Shown piece by piece: positions 53,482-62,121 of a stretch of 64,000 nucleotides of DNA (the stretch's first letter is position 1; each line of letters starts with the position of its first letter). Below the pieces are notes generated by a model. It was not told the DNA's origin. It searched no databases and was given only the letters and a program-made list of their open reading frames with translations. This DNA comes from Rubrivivax rivuli (GTDB taxonomy: Bacteria; Pseudomonadota; Gammaproteobacteria; Burkholderiales; Burkholderiaceae_C). The DNA is taken from contig NZ_SACR01000001.1 in NCBI RefSeq assembly GCF_004016505.1, positions 682,001-746,000 of the forward strand, given 5' to 3'. The translations under genes were made by a program, and so were the position numbers.

Positions 53482-54903
53482 TCAGCGCGCCGCGGCCCGC
53501 ACCGCGGCGCGCAGCTGGCGCCAGAAGCGCGCATCCTGCGCGGTGGCGAAGTTCACGCGCATCAGCGTGCTGCGCCGCCGCGTGGTGTGGAAGAGGGCGC
53601 CGGGGGCCGTCAGCCAGCCGGCGTCCAGCAGCGTCTGCGCCAGCGCTTCGGTGTCGTGGCCCACGTCCACCCAGCCGAACAGCCCGGCCGGCGGCGCCGC
53701 GAAGCTGAAGCCGTGTTCACGCGCCAGCTTCACGGTGCGCGTGCGCGCGGCATCGAGCAGCGCGCCCACACGCTCGGCATGGCGGCGCAGGCTGCCTTGC
53801 GCCAGGCACAGGCCCACCGCGCGCTCCAGCGGGCCCGGCGTGCCCAGGCTGGCCAGCAGCTTGGTGTCGATGAGTCTTTCGGCCAGGGCCGGCGCCGCGG
53901 CCACGAAACCCACGCGCCACTGCGGCACCAGGATCTTGCTGAAGCCCGAGATGTAGACCGTGCGCTGCAGCCCGTCCAGCTGTGCCAGCCGCGTGGCGTG
54001 TGCGGGGGCCAGCCAGGCGTAGGTGTCGTCTTCCACCAGCGTGAGGCCGTGCGCCTCGGCCAGGCGCAGCAGCTGGTGCGCCGCCGCCGGCGTGAGGCTC
54101 GCGCCCGTGGGGTTGTGCAGCACCGACACCGTCACGTAGAGGCGCGGCCGGTGTTCGCGGATCAGCGCCTCCATCACCGCCAGGTCGGGCCCGCCATCGG
54201 GGCTGTGGCCGCGCGGCACCGGCAGCAGGCGCATGCCCAGGTGCGTGAGCCGCGCGTACTCCACCGCCCAGCCGGGTTCGTCCACCAGCACCGCATCGCC
54301 CGGCTGCAGCAGCGTGCGGCTGACGAGGTCCAGCGCGTGCGTGGCGCCGCTGGTGGTGACGATCTGCCCGGTGCCGGCCGTGATGCCCAGTGCCTGCAGG
54401 CGCTGCGACAAGGCCTCGCGCAGCGTGATGTCACCCGCCGGCTCGCCGTAGCGCAGCCAGGCTTCGGGTTCGCCGCACACGCGGCGCAGCGCGCGCTGCA
54501 GCATCGGTGCATCCAGCCAGGCCTCGGGCAGCGTGCCCATGCCCGGCGCCCGCAGGCCGCCCTGGGCCTGGAACATGCTGCGGATGAGCGCCGTGGCGTC
54601 CACCGGCGCCGGGCGCGGCGGGGCTGCGGGGGCCGCCGTCCGCGGGGCGGGCGCCCCGGCGGCTTCGCGCACGAAGTAGCCGCGCTGCGGCCGCGCCTGC
54701 ACCAGGCCGCGCGCCTGCAGCAGGTCGTAGGCGGCCACCACGGTGCTGGGGCTCACGCGTTGCTGGCGTGGGCATTCGCGCACCGAGGCCAGGCGCGCGC
54801 CCGGCGGCAGCTGGCGCTGCGTGATGCGCTGCGCCAGCTGCGCGGCGAGCTGCTCGCTCAGCGTGGCGGCGGCGCCAGTGGGTGTGGGCTGTGCGGTCGT
54901 CAT
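53482..54903 (-). CDS. MocR/PdxR-type GntR regulator with aminotransferase domain
   Basis: The 473-residue protein has an N-terminal GntR winged helix (about 10-80, QLPPGARLASVR, VSPSTVVAAYDLL) joined to a fold-type I aminotransferase-like domain (110-473) with TSGATHALDLV, VEDDTYAWL and the PLP-lysine site ISGFSKILVP. MocR proteins sense amino acids or pyridoxal phosphate and control neighbouring transport or metabolism genes. It is divergent from the EamA exporter operon, 73 bases away, its likely target. It autoregulates in most known cases. Confidence 0.92.
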   Translation of the reverse strand: MTTAQPTPTGAAATLSEQLAAQLAQRITQRQLPPGARLASVRECPRQQRVSPSTVVAAYDLLQARGLVQARPQRGYFVREAAGAPAPRTAAPAAPPRPAPVDATALIRSMFQAQGGLRAPGMGTLPEAWLDAPMLQRALRRVCGEPEAWLRYGEPAGDITLREALSQRLQALGITAGTGQIVTTSGATHALDLVSRTLLQPGDAVLVDEPGWAVEYARLTHLGMRLLPVPRGHSPDGGPDLAVMEALIREHRPRLYVTVSVLHNPTGASLTPAAAHQLLRLAEAHGLTLVEDDTYAWLAPAHATRLAQLDGLQRTVYISGFSKILVPQWRVGFVAAAPALAERLIDTKLLASLGTPGPLERAVGLCLAQGSLRRHAERVGALLDAARTRTVKLAREHGFSFAAPPAGLFGWVDVGHDTEALAQTLLDAGWLTAPGALFHTTRRRSTLMRVNFATAQDARFWRQLRAAVRAAAR

Positions 54904-54970
54904 GGGCAGTACACAGGCGGTGGCTGTGCTGGCAACTGTACTGCTGCTGTACCGGTGCGCGCCCTAGACT
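54904..54970. promoter_or_regulatory. Candidate MocR operator between mocR-type gene and EamA operon
   Basis: The short divergent gap has CAGTACA at 54907-54913 and its inverse TGTACTG at 54937-54943, 23 bases apart. A further TGTAC starts at 54948, giving direct copies at an 11-base step. Paired inverted and direct TGTAC-type boxes in a divergent promoter fit MocR binding. The regulator assignment is inferred from position. Confidence 0.5.
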
Positions 54971-54976
54971 GTGGGC

Positions 54977-55915
54977 ATGCCGACGCCTGCAGCTGCTCCC
55001 GCCCCTTCCCCCGTCGCCCTGCGCCGCGGCTTCTGGCTGGGCGCTCTGGGCGTGGTGATCTTCGCGATGACGCTGCCCATGACGCGCCTGGCCGTGGGCG
55101 ATGTCAGCGCGCCGCAGCTGCCGCCGGCCTTCGTCACTGCCGGGCGGGCCGCGCTGGCCGGGCTGCTGAGCGTGCTCTACCTCGCCGCGGTGCGCGCGCC
55201 CCGGCCGCCGCGGGCGCTGTGGGCCACGCTGGCGCTCAGCGCGGCGGGCACGGTGCTGGGTTTTCCGCTCTTCCTGGCCCTGGCGCTGCGCCAGGTGGAC
55301 GCCATGCACGCCGCGGTGGTGACGGGCGTGCTGCCGCTGGCCACCGCGGTGGTGGCGGCGCTGGTGCTGCGCCAGCGGCCGTCAGCGGCTTTCTGGGCCT
55401 GCGCCGTGGCCGGCTGCGGCCTGGTGCTGGCCTTCGCGGCCTGGCAAGGCGGCGGGCGGCTGGTGGCGGGTGATGGCCTCTTGCTGGGGGCGGTGCTGTG
55501 CGGCGCCATCGCTTACGTGGCCGGTGCGCGCGCTTCAGCGGCGATGCCGGCCGAACACGTCATCGGCTGGGTGCTGGTGGCCAGCCTGCCGCTGACGCTG
55601 CCGGCCGCGCTGTGGCTGTGGCCCGTGCAGCCGGCCACGCCGGCGGCCTGGGGCGGCTTTCTCTACGTCAGCGTGTTCTCGATGTGGCTGGGCTTCTTCG
55701 CCTGGTACCGCGGCCTGGCCCTGGGGGGCGTGGTGCGTGTGAGCCAGGTGCAGCTGCTGCAGCCCTTCCTGGCGCTGCTGTTTGCCGTGCCGGTGCTGGG
55801 TGAACGCCTGCAGCCGGCCACGGTGCTGTTCGCGCTGGCGGTGATGGCGGTGGTGTTCCTGGGCCGGCGCATGCCGGTCTCGGGGCCGGTGCGGGGGAAG
55901 GCGGTGGCCGCATGA
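54977..55915 (+). CDS. EamA-family exporter
   Basis: The 312-residue protein has ten hydrophobic helices in two EamA repeats (first LGALGVVIFAMTLPMTRLAV, second LLLGAVLCGAIAYVAGA). EamA (DMT superfamily) proteins often export amino acids or related metabolites. GTG 54971 is an alternative start two codons earlier. Its last 4 bases overlap the start of the racemase gene. First gene of a five-gene coupled operon and likely target of the MocR protein. Confidence 0.9.
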   Translation: MPTPAAAPAPSPVALRRGFWLGALGVVIFAMTLPMTRLAVGDVSAPQLPPAFVTAGRAALAGLLSVLYLAAVRAPRPPRALWATLALSAAGTVLGFPLFLALALRQVDAMHAAVVTGVLPLATAVVAALVLRQRPSAAFWACAVAGCGLVLAFAAWQGGGRLVAGDGLLLGAVLCGAIAYVAGARASAAMPAEHVIGWVLVASLPLTLPAALWLWPVQPATPAAWGGFLYVSVFSMWLGFFAWYRGLALGGVVRVSQVQLLQPFLALLFAVPVLGERLQPATVLFALAVMAVVFLGRRMPVSGPVRGKAVAA

Positions 55916-56646
55916 AGGTGCTGGGTGTGATCGGCGGCATGAGCTGGGAAAGCACGGCGCTGTACTACCGGCTGCTGAACCAGGGCGTGGCGCAGCGCCT
56001 GGGCGGCCTGCACAGCGCCGATCTGCGCCTGCACAGCGTGAATTTCGCGCCCATCGCCGCCTGCCAGGCCGCGCAGGATTGGGCCGAGGCCACGCGCCAC
56101 CTCACGGCCGCGGCCGTCGGCCTGCGGCAGGCCGGTGCGCAAGCCTTGGTGCTGGCCACCAACACCATGCACAAGCTGGCCGAAACGCTGGAAGCCGGCA
56201 GCGGCTTGCCGCTGCTGCACATCGCCGACGCCACCGGCGCCGCGCTGCAGCAGGCCGGCGTGCAGCGCGCGGCGCTGCTGGGCACGCGCTACACGATGGA
56301 AGACCCGGCCATCGTGCGGCAGCGCCTGGCGCAGCGTTTCGGCGTGCAGTGCCTGGTGCCCGACGACGCCGGCCGCGCGCTGATGCACCGCGTGATCTAT
56401 GACGAACTCTGCCGCGGCCAGGTGCACGCGGCCTCGCGCACGCAGGTGGTGGCGCTGATCGAGCAGTTGCAGCAGCAGGGTGCGCAGGCCGTCATCCTGG
56501 GCTGCACCGAGATCACGCTGCTGATCGACGCCGCCTGCAGCCCGCTGCCGGTGTTCGACACCACCGCGCTGCACGCCCAGGCGGCCGTGGCCTGGATGCT
56601 GCAGGGCGCTATCGTCGCGCCTTCCTACGGAGAGAAGACCCCATGA
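55912..56646 (+). CDS. Aspartate/glutamate racemase family protein
   Basis: The 244-residue protein has GVIGGMSWESTALYY at the N-terminus, LATNTMHK near 82-89 and ILGCTEITLL near 193-202. The two catalytic residues are Thr and Cys, as in E. coli YgeA, an L/D broad-specificity racemase, rather than Cys/Cys as in classical aspartate racemase. It interconverts L- and D-amino acids without cofactor. It starts on the ATGA overlap with the exporter and ends on a like overlap with the aminotransferase. Confidence 0.88.
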   Translation: MKVLGVIGGMSWESTALYYRLLNQGVAQRLGGLHSADLRLHSVNFAPIAACQAAQDWAEATRHLTAAAVGLRQAGAQALVLATNTMHKLAETLEAGSGLPLLHIADATGAALQQAGVQRAALLGTRYTMEDPAIVRQRLAQRFGVQCLVPDDAGRALMHRVIYDELCRGQVHAASRTQVVALIEQLQQQGAQAVILGCTEITLLIDAACSPLPVFDTTALHAQAAVAWMLQGAIVAPSYGEKTP

Positions 56647-57818
56647 GCTGGCAACTGGCCCGCCGCGCCGAGCGGCTGAACCCGAGCACGATCCGCGAGA
56701 TCCTGAAGATCACCGAGCGCCCGGGCATCGTTTCGCTGGCGGGTGGGTTGCCCTCGGCCGACACCTTCCCGGTGGAAGCGATGCGCGTGGCCACCGAGCG
56801 TGTGCTGCGCGAGCAGCCGCGCGAGGCACTGCAGTACGCCGCCAGCGAAGGCCTGGGGCCCCTGCGCGAGTGGGTGGCCGCCGAACTCGGCAGCCAGGGC
56901 TTGCAGTGCGAGGCGGGCCAGGTGCTCATCACCACCGGCTCGCAGCAGGGCCTGGACCTGGTGGGCAAGGTGCTCATCGACCCGGGCAGCACCGTGGCCG
57001 TGGAGTCGCCCACCTACCTGGGCGCGCTGCAGGCCTTTGCGCCGTACGAGCCCGAGTTCCATGCGCTGGAAGGTGATGGCGAAGGTCCGCGCCCCGAGGC
57101 CGTGCTGGCGGCCCGCGGCGCGCGTTTCGTCTACCTGCTGCCCAACTTCCAGAACCCGAGCGGCCGCTGCGTCAGCGCCGAGCGCCGCCACGCGCTGGTG
57201 GACGCCGCCGCCGCGGCCGGCCTGCCCATCGTCGAAGACAACCCGTATGGCGATCTGTGGTTCGACGCCCCGCCGCCGGCACCGCTGAGCGCGCGCGCTG
57301 GCGTCGGCGAGGGCGGCGGCGCCATCTACCTCGGTTCGTTCTCCAAGGTGCTGGCCCCGGGCCTGCGCCTGGGCTACGTGGTGGCGCCAAAAGCGATCTA
57401 CCCCAAGCTGCTGCAGGCCAAGCAGGCCGCCGACCTGCACACGCCGGGCTTCAACCAGCGCGTGGTGTTCGAGGTGATCAAAGACGGCTTCCTGCGCGAG
57501 CACGTGCCCACCATCCGCGCGCGCTACAAGCGCCAGCGCGACGCCATGAGCGCCGCGCTCGACCGCCACATGCCGGCCGGCACCACCTGGCAGGTGCCGG
57601 TGGGCGGCATGTTCTTCTGGCTGCAACTGCCCGTGCACATCGACGCCACGGCGCTGCTGCCGCGCGCGGTGGAAGCCGGCATGGCTTTCGTGCCGGGCAG
57701 CACCTTCTTCCCGCACGGCGGGCACGCGAACACGCTGCGCCTGAGCTTCGTGACGGCCAGCCCCGAGCAGATCGAAACCGCCGTGGCCGCGCTCGGCCGC
57801 GTGCTGGCGGCGGCCTGA
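56643..57818 (+). CDS. PLP-dependent aminotransferase (2-aminoadipate-transaminase-like)
   Basis: The 391-residue class I/II aminotransferase has SLAGGLPSADTFPVE, TTGSQQGLDL, YLLPNFQNPSG, VEDNPYGDLWF and the PLP lysine in YLGSFSKVLAPGLRLGY. It resembles LysN/aminoadipate aminotransferases. It moves amino groups between an amino acid and a keto acid; the substrate is uncertain. It is co-translated with the racemase (4-base overlap). A link between the two enzymes in amino-acid turnover is inferred. Confidence 0.9.
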   Translation: MSWQLARRAERLNPSTIREILKITERPGIVSLAGGLPSADTFPVEAMRVATERVLREQPREALQYAASEGLGPLREWVAAELGSQGLQCEAGQVLITTGSQQGLDLVGKVLIDPGSTVAVESPTYLGALQAFAPYEPEFHALEGDGEGPRPEAVLAARGARFVYLLPNFQNPSGRCVSAERRHALVDAAAAAGLPIVEDNPYGDLWFDAPPPAPLSARAGVGEGGGAIYLGSFSKVLAPGLRLGYVVAPKAIYPKLLQAKQAADLHTPGFNQRVVFEVIKDGFLREHVPTIRARYKRQRDAMSAALDRHMPAGTTWQVPVGGMFFWLQLPVHIDATALLPRAVEAGMAFVPGSTFFPHGGHANTLRLSFVTASPEQIETAVAALGRVLAAA

Positions 57819-57831
57819 GAGACACCCGCCC

Positions 57832-58668
57832 ATGCGCCGCCGTTTTCATCAGGTCGATGTTTTCACCGCGGTGCCGCTGAAGGGCAACCCGCTGGCCGTG
57901 GTGCATGCCGCGCAGGGCCTGGGCGATGCCGCGATGGCCGCGTTTGCGCGCTGGACGAACTTGTCCGAGACCACCTTCCTGCTGCCGCCCGAGCACCCGC
58001 AGGCCGACTACCGCGTGCGCATCTTCACGCCCGGCGGTGAGCTGCCTTTCGCGGGCCACCCCACGCTGGGCAGCTGCTGGGCCTGGCTGGCCGCCGGCGG
58101 CCAGCCGCAGCGCAGCGACGTGGTGGTGCAGGAATGCGGCGTGGGCCTGGTGCGCGTGAAGCGCGACGGCACGCGCCTGGCTTTCGCGGCGCCGCCGCTG
58201 CGCCGCACCGGGCCGCTGGAGCCCGAGCTGCTGCAGCGCATCACCACCGCCCTGGGCCTGCGCGCGGCCGACGTGCTGGGCCACCAGTGGGTGGACAACG
58301 GCCCCGGCTGGTGCGCGCTGATGCTGCGTTCGGCCGCCGAGGTGCTGGCTGTCAAGCCCGACTGGGCCGTGCTGGGCAACGTGAAGCTGGGCCTGGTGGG
58401 TGCGCAGCCTGCGGGCCACGACGCGCGTTTCGAGGTGCGCGCCTTCGTGCCCGGCCTGGGCGTGCCGGAAGACCCCGTCACTGGCAGCCTGAATGCCGGC
58501 CTGGCGCAGTGGCTGGTGGGTGCCGGCCTGGCGCCGCCGGCCTACGTGGCCGCGCAGGGCACGGCCTTGGGCCGCGACGGCCGCGTGCACGTGCAGCGCG
58601 ACGAAGCCGGCGACCTGTGGATCGGCGGGGATGTGGCTGCGGTGATCGAAGGCGAGGTCGTGCTGTGA
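57832..58668 (+). CDS. PhzF-family isomerase/epimerase-like protein
   Basis: The 278-residue protein has the PhzF double-hotdog layout: FHQVDVFTAVPLKGNPLAVV at the start, NLSETTFLLPP with the catalytic Glu, FTPGGELPFAGHPTLG near 68, and VPEDPVTGSLNAG near 215. PhzF isomerises trans-2,3-dihydro-3-hydroxyanthranilate in phenazine synthesis, but most relatives are general isomerases; no phenazine genes are present. It overlaps the next gene by 4 bases (GTGA). Confidence 0.9.
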   Translation: MRRRFHQVDVFTAVPLKGNPLAVVHAAQGLGDAAMAAFARWTNLSETTFLLPPEHPQADYRVRIFTPGGELPFAGHPTLGSCWAWLAAGGQPQRSDVVVQECGVGLVRVKRDGTRLAFAAPPLRRTGPLEPELLQRITTALGLRAADVLGHQWVDNGPGWCALMLRSAAEVLAVKPDWAVLGNVKLGLVGAQPAGHDARFEVRAFVPGLGVPEDPVTGSLNAGLAQWLVGAGLAPPAYVAAQGTALGRDGRVHVQRDEAGDLWIGGDVAAVIEGEVVL

Positions 58669-59354
58669 GCGAGCTTGCACCGGTCATCACCGGCGCGGCC
58701 ACCGCGGTCGACCACCTGGTGGTGGCCGCTGCCACGCTGGAACAAGGCGTGGCCTGGTGCGAAGCCACGCTGGGTGTGACGCCCGGCCCCGGCGGCCGCC
58801 ATGCGCTGATGGGCACGCACAACCGGCTCTTGAACCTGGGCAGCGCGGCCTTCCCGCACAGCTACCTGGAGATCATCGCCATCGACCCCGAGGCGCCACC
58901 GCCCGAGCGCCCGCGCTGGTTCGGGCTCGATGAACCCGCGCTGCAGGCGCGCATCGCGCAGACGCCGGCGCTGGTGCACGTGGTGGCGCGCAGCGCCATG
59001 CTCGACATGCACCGCTGGGGCCTCATCACCGTGGGCCACCAGCCGGGCGACCCGGTGAAGGCCGGCCGCGACACGCCCGCGGGCCGGCTGGAATGGCAGA
59101 TCCTGCTGCGGCCCGACGGCACGCTGCTGTGCGGCGGCGCGCTGCCGACGCTGATCCAGTGGAGCGGCCCGCACCCCACGCAGGCCATGCCCGACAGCGG
59201 CCTGGCGCTGCAGGCGCTGTCGCTGCATGGCCTGCCCCCGCGCGCCCGCGAAGTGCTGCGGCTGCGCGGTGTTGCGCACCGCGAGGAAGGACCTGCTCTC
59301 AGCGCCGTTATCCGCACGCCGACGGGCGAAGTCACGCTGCACAGCGCAGCCTGA
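58665..59354 (+). CDS. VOC/glyoxalase-like protein
   Basis: The 229-residue protein has VDHLVVAAATLEQGVAWCE, GTHNRLLNLG and SYLEIIAIDP, the Glyoxalase_3-like (VOC) pattern with His and Glu metal ligands in the usual first half. The second half is more variable. Function is unknown; VOC proteins are metal-dependent lyases, isomerases or dioxygenases. The start is GTG within the PhzF stop overlap. It is the last gene of the EamA operon. Confidence 0.85.
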   Translation: MSELAPVITGAATAVDHLVVAAATLEQGVAWCEATLGVTPGPGGRHALMGTHNRLLNLGSAAFPHSYLEIIAIDPEAPPPERPRWFGLDEPALQARIAQTPALVHVVARSAMLDMHRWGLITVGHQPGDPVKAGRDTPAGRLEWQILLRPDGTLLCGGALPTLIQWSGPHPTQAMPDSGLALQALSLHGLPPRAREVLRLRGVAHREEGPALSAVIRTPTGEVTLHSAA

Positions 59355-59379
59355 GCCCACCGGCCTGCGGCCGGCGAGC

Positions 59380-59832
59380 TCAGGGGTTGCGGAAGTCGTC
59401 GTGGCAGGCCTTGCAAGTGCCGGCCGTCGGGCCGAACTGCGCCTTCAGGCCGTCCAGCGTCTTGGCGCTGGCCACGAGCTTGGCGGCTTCGTCCTGCAGC
59501 TTCTTCGCGCCGGCATCGAACTTGGCGCGGTCGCTCCACACGTTGGCCTTGGGCGCGCCCTTCTCGGTGCCCGAGGTGCCGTCCACGAAGCCGGCGAAGG
59601 GCAGCTTGGACATCTGCGCCACGATCTCGGCGTTGGCTTGCGCGGTGGCGGCGTCGAAGGGCACGCGGCCCTGTGCCATCGCGCCCAGGCGGCTGAAGTG
59701 CGCGGCCATCACGGTGAAGCCGGCCTTGCGGTACTTCACCGCGTCTTCGGGCTTCTGGAACTGCGCGGCTGCCGGCAGGGCGGTGGCGAGGCCGAGAACG
59801 GCCGCGGCGGCGGTGAGAAGAAGACGTTGCAT
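59380..59832 (-). CDS. Cytochrome c'
   Basis: The 150-residue protein has a signal peptide ending LPAAAQ near 23 and a four-helix bundle body. The heme site CKACHDDFRNP lies at the extreme C-terminus, the hallmark of cytochrome c'. A YRKAGFTVMAAHFSRLG first helix agrees with the family. Cytochrome c' binds NO or CO in the periplasm and protects against nitrosative stress. It is divergent from a cytochrome b561 gene, a common pairing. Confidence 0.93.
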   Translation of the reverse strand: MQRLLLTAAAAVLGLATALPAAAQFQKPEDAVKYRKAGFTVMAAHFSRLGAMAQGRVPFDAATAQANAEIVAQMSKLPFAGFVDGTSGTEKGAPKANVWSDRAKFDAGAKKLQDEAAKLVASAKTLDGLKAQFGPTAGTCKACHDDFRNP

Positions 59833-60008
59833 GCGTGAGCACTCCGTGCGGGTGGATCGTGGGTCGGCTGGCAGCCGCGGCCCGCAAGACGGGCAGCTGA
59901 CGCCAAGCTTGAGTGTACGGAGACCCGCCCGTGCCGACATCGCCGCGCACTCTTGTTATGGTTGCATCTGTCCGCAGCCCGCCGTGCCGCCCGGTGCGAG
60001 CCCTTCTC
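59833..60008. promoter_or_regulatory. Divergent promoter region of cytochrome c' and b561
   Basis: The 176-base gap between the two divergent genes must hold both promoters. It contains AT-richer words (CTTGAGTGTACGG near 59908 and CACTCTTGTTATGGTT near 59950) that could be -35/-10 parts for the b561 gene. No clear FNR or NO-regulator site was found by eye. Confidence 0.35.
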
Positions 60009-60695
60009 ATGAACACCCCAGCCGTCCTTCAGCCCGTCCGCGTGTGGGACTTGCCCACGCGCCTGTTCCACTGGGGGCTGGCGCTGGCGGTGGCCGGCTC
60101 CGTCATCAGCGCCAAGATCGGCGGCGGCGCGATGGTCTGGCACTTCCGCTTCGGCTACGTGGTGCTGGCACTGCTGGCCTTCCGGGTGCTGTGGGGGCTG
60201 GTGGGCGGGCGTTGGTCGCGCTTCGCAAGCTTTGTCTACGCGCCCACCACCCTGTGGCGCTACCTGCAGGGCCGCGCCGCTCCGCAGGAGCGGCTGGACG
60301 TCGGCCACAGCCCCACGGGCGCGCTTTCCGTCTTTGCGCTGCTGGCGGTGCTGGCGGTGCAGCTGGGCACGGGCCTGGTGGCCGATGACGAGATCGCCCA
60401 CCAGGGCCCGCTGTTCATGCTGGTGAGCACCGACAACTCGCTGGCCGCCACCAGCTGGCACAAGACCTGGGGCCAGTGGATGGTGCTGGGCCTGGTGGCG
60501 CTGCACGTGCTGGCCATCGTGTTCTACCTCGTGAAGAAGCGCATCAACCTCGTGCGTCCGATGCTGAACGGCGACAAGTCGCTGCCCCCCGACACCCCGG
60601 CCAGCGCCGACGGCCGCACACCGCGCGCGCTGGCTGCGGTGCTGCTGGCGGCCTGTGGGGCGCTGGCCTGGTGGGTGTCGAAACAGGGTTCATGA
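60009..60695 (+). CDS. Cytochrome b561 (diheme membrane cytochrome)
   Basis: The 228-residue membrane protein has four helices carrying heme-ligand His residues in RLFHWGLALA, VWHFRFGYV, WHKTWGQWM and ALHVLAIVF. It starts with VWDLPTRLFHW, the typical Ni,Fe-hydrogenase-I-like b-type/cytochrome_B561 opening. It transfers electrons across the inner membrane, probably to a periplasmic cytochrome such as the neighbouring c'. Its end overlaps the GNAT gene by 4 bases. Confidence 0.92.
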   Translation: MNTPAVLQPVRVWDLPTRLFHWGLALAVAGSVISAKIGGGAMVWHFRFGYVVLALLAFRVLWGLVGGRWSRFASFVYAPTTLWRYLQGRAAPQERLDVGHSPTGALSVFALLAVLAVQLGTGLVADDEIAHQGPLFMLVSTDNSLAATSWHKTWGQWMVLGLVALHVLAIVFYLVKKRINLVRPMLNGDKSLPPDTPASADGRTPRALAAVLLAACGALAWWVSKQGS

Positions 60696-61222
60696 GCATG
60701 GCTGCACCCGAAGACCCGGCGCCGCAGGTCGAACTGCTGCCGGCGCAGAGCCAGGCACAGCTGGACACCGTGCGCGAGCTGTTCCGCGAATACGCTGCGC
60801 ACCTGGGCGTGGACCTGTGCTTCCAGAACTTCGAGACCGAACTCGCCACGCTGCCCGGCGACTACGCCGCGCCCGGCGGCGCCCTGCTGCTGGCGCTGGT
60901 GGACGGTGCCCCCGCCGGCTGTGTGGCGCTGCGCCCGTTGGCCGATGTCGACTACCCCAACGCCTGCGAGATGAAGCGCCTGTACGTGCGCCGTGCCTTC
61001 CGCCGCTTCGGCCTGGGCCGCCTGCTCGCGCAGCAGCTGATGGACGTGGCCACGCAGGCCGGCTACAGCACGCTGCTGCTCGACACGCTGGACGACATGG
61101 AAGCCGCGCGCGGCCTCTACGCCAGCCTGGGCTTCGAAGAGATCCCGCCCTACTACTACAACCCCATCGCTGGCGCGCACTACCTCAAGGCCGAGCTCGA
61201 CGCGCCCGGCACACGCTGGTAG
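60692..61222 (+). CDS. GNAT-family N-acetyltransferase
   Basis: The 176-residue protein has TVRELFREYAAHLGVDLCFQ, CEMKRLYVRRAFRRFGLGRL with the acetyl-CoA loop, LLLDTLDDMEAARGLYASLGF and PPYYYNP. It is a typical GNAT acting on an unknown small molecule or protein. The start ATG lies in a 4-base overlap with the b561 stop codon. Confidence 0.9.
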   Translation: MSMAAPEDPAPQVELLPAQSQAQLDTVRELFREYAAHLGVDLCFQNFETELATLPGDYAAPGGALLLALVDGAPAGCVALRPLADVDYPNACEMKRLYVRRAFRRFGLGRLLAQQLMDVATQAGYSTLLLDTLDDMEAARGLYASLGFEEIPPYYYNPIAGAHYLKAELDAPGTRW

Positions 61223-61266
61223 GGCTGCTGCGGCCACCCCCGTTCTTCTTCAGCTGGGAGACCACC

Positions 61267-62121
61267 ATCACCGTTTCGCTCGAACTCCAGGCCGGTGCCC
61301 TGCGCCTGGCCCTGCGCCCCGACCTCGGCGGCGCCATCGCCGGCCTGTGGCACGCGGGCGTGCCGGTGCTGCGCAGCACCGAGCCGGCCGAGCTGGCCAG
61401 CGCGCGCCTGTCGGGCTGCTACCCGCTGGTGCCCTACAGCAACCGCGTGGGCTACCGCCGCTTCGAGTGGCAGGGCCAGGCCCACACCACCGCCGCCAAC
61501 TTCGACGACAACCCGCACTCGGTGCACGGCGTGGCCTGGCTGCGCGCCTGGACGGTGCTGTCGCACAGCGCCACCGAGGCCGAGCTGCAGTACGTGCACA
61601 CGCCCGATGCGCACTGGCCCTTCGCCTTCACGCTGCGCCAGCGCTTCGCGCTCGCGCCTGCGGGGCTGCGCGTGGCGCTGCACTTCACCAACGATGCGCC
61701 GCAGGCGCAGCCCGTGGGCCTGGGCTGGCACCCGTATTTTCCGAAGCGCGACCACAGCCACCTGCAGATCCACGTGCAGGGCCGCTGGGACAGCGACGCG
61801 GTGGGCCTGCCCACGCAGCACGTGGTGCAGGCGCCGCTGGACGGCCCGACCTCGGGCATGAACTTCGACCACTGCTTCAGCGGCTGGCAGGGCCCGGCGC
61901 TGCTGCGCGACGAAGCGCTGTCGCTGACGCTGACCTCGTCGCTGCCCTACCTCGTGATCTTCACGCCGGCCACCAAGCCCTACCACTGCGTGGAGCCGGT
62001 CAGCCACGTCAGCAACGCCATCCAGATGGCCGACCCGCTGGCCCACGGGCTGCAGGCCGTGCCCCCGGGGGGCAGTTGCGAAGGCTGGATGCAGCTCGAC
62101 ATCGCCCAGGCCACCCCATGA
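61267..62121 (+). CDS. Aldose 1-epimerase-like protein with a probable ATC start
   Basis: The frame carries the galactose-mutarotase fold: LRLALRPDLGGAIAGLWHAG, CYPLVPYSNRVG, NPHSVHG, GWHPYFPKRDHSH and VEPVSHVSNAIQM. It acts on sugars, converting alpha and beta anomers. No ATG, GTG or TTG lies between the GNAT stop at 61222 and the conserved N-terminus. ATC at 61267 has GGGAG 6 bases before it and gives the expected N-terminus (ITVSLELQ). A rare AUC start or a base error are both possible. It overlaps the next gene by 4 bases. Confidence 0.82.
   Translation: MTVSLELQAGALRLALRPDLGGAIAGLWHAGVPVLRSTEPAELASARLSGCYPLVPYSNRVGYRRFEWQGQAHTTAANFDDNPHSVHGVAWLRAWTVLSHSATEAELQYVHTPDAHWPFAFTLRQRFALAPAGLRVALHFTNDAPQAQPVGLGWHPYFPKRDHSHLQIHVQGRWDSDAVGLPTQHVVQAPLDGPTSGMNFDHCFSGWQGPALLRDEALSLTLTSSLPYLVIFTPATKPYHCVEPVSHVSNAIQMADPLAHGLQAVPPGGSCEGWMQLDIAQATP

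Noticed and set aside
55912..56646. Loss of the first catalytic Cys in the racemase
   Set aside because: Thr at this site is normal for the YgeA branch, which uses a Thr/Cys pair, so it is not a defect.
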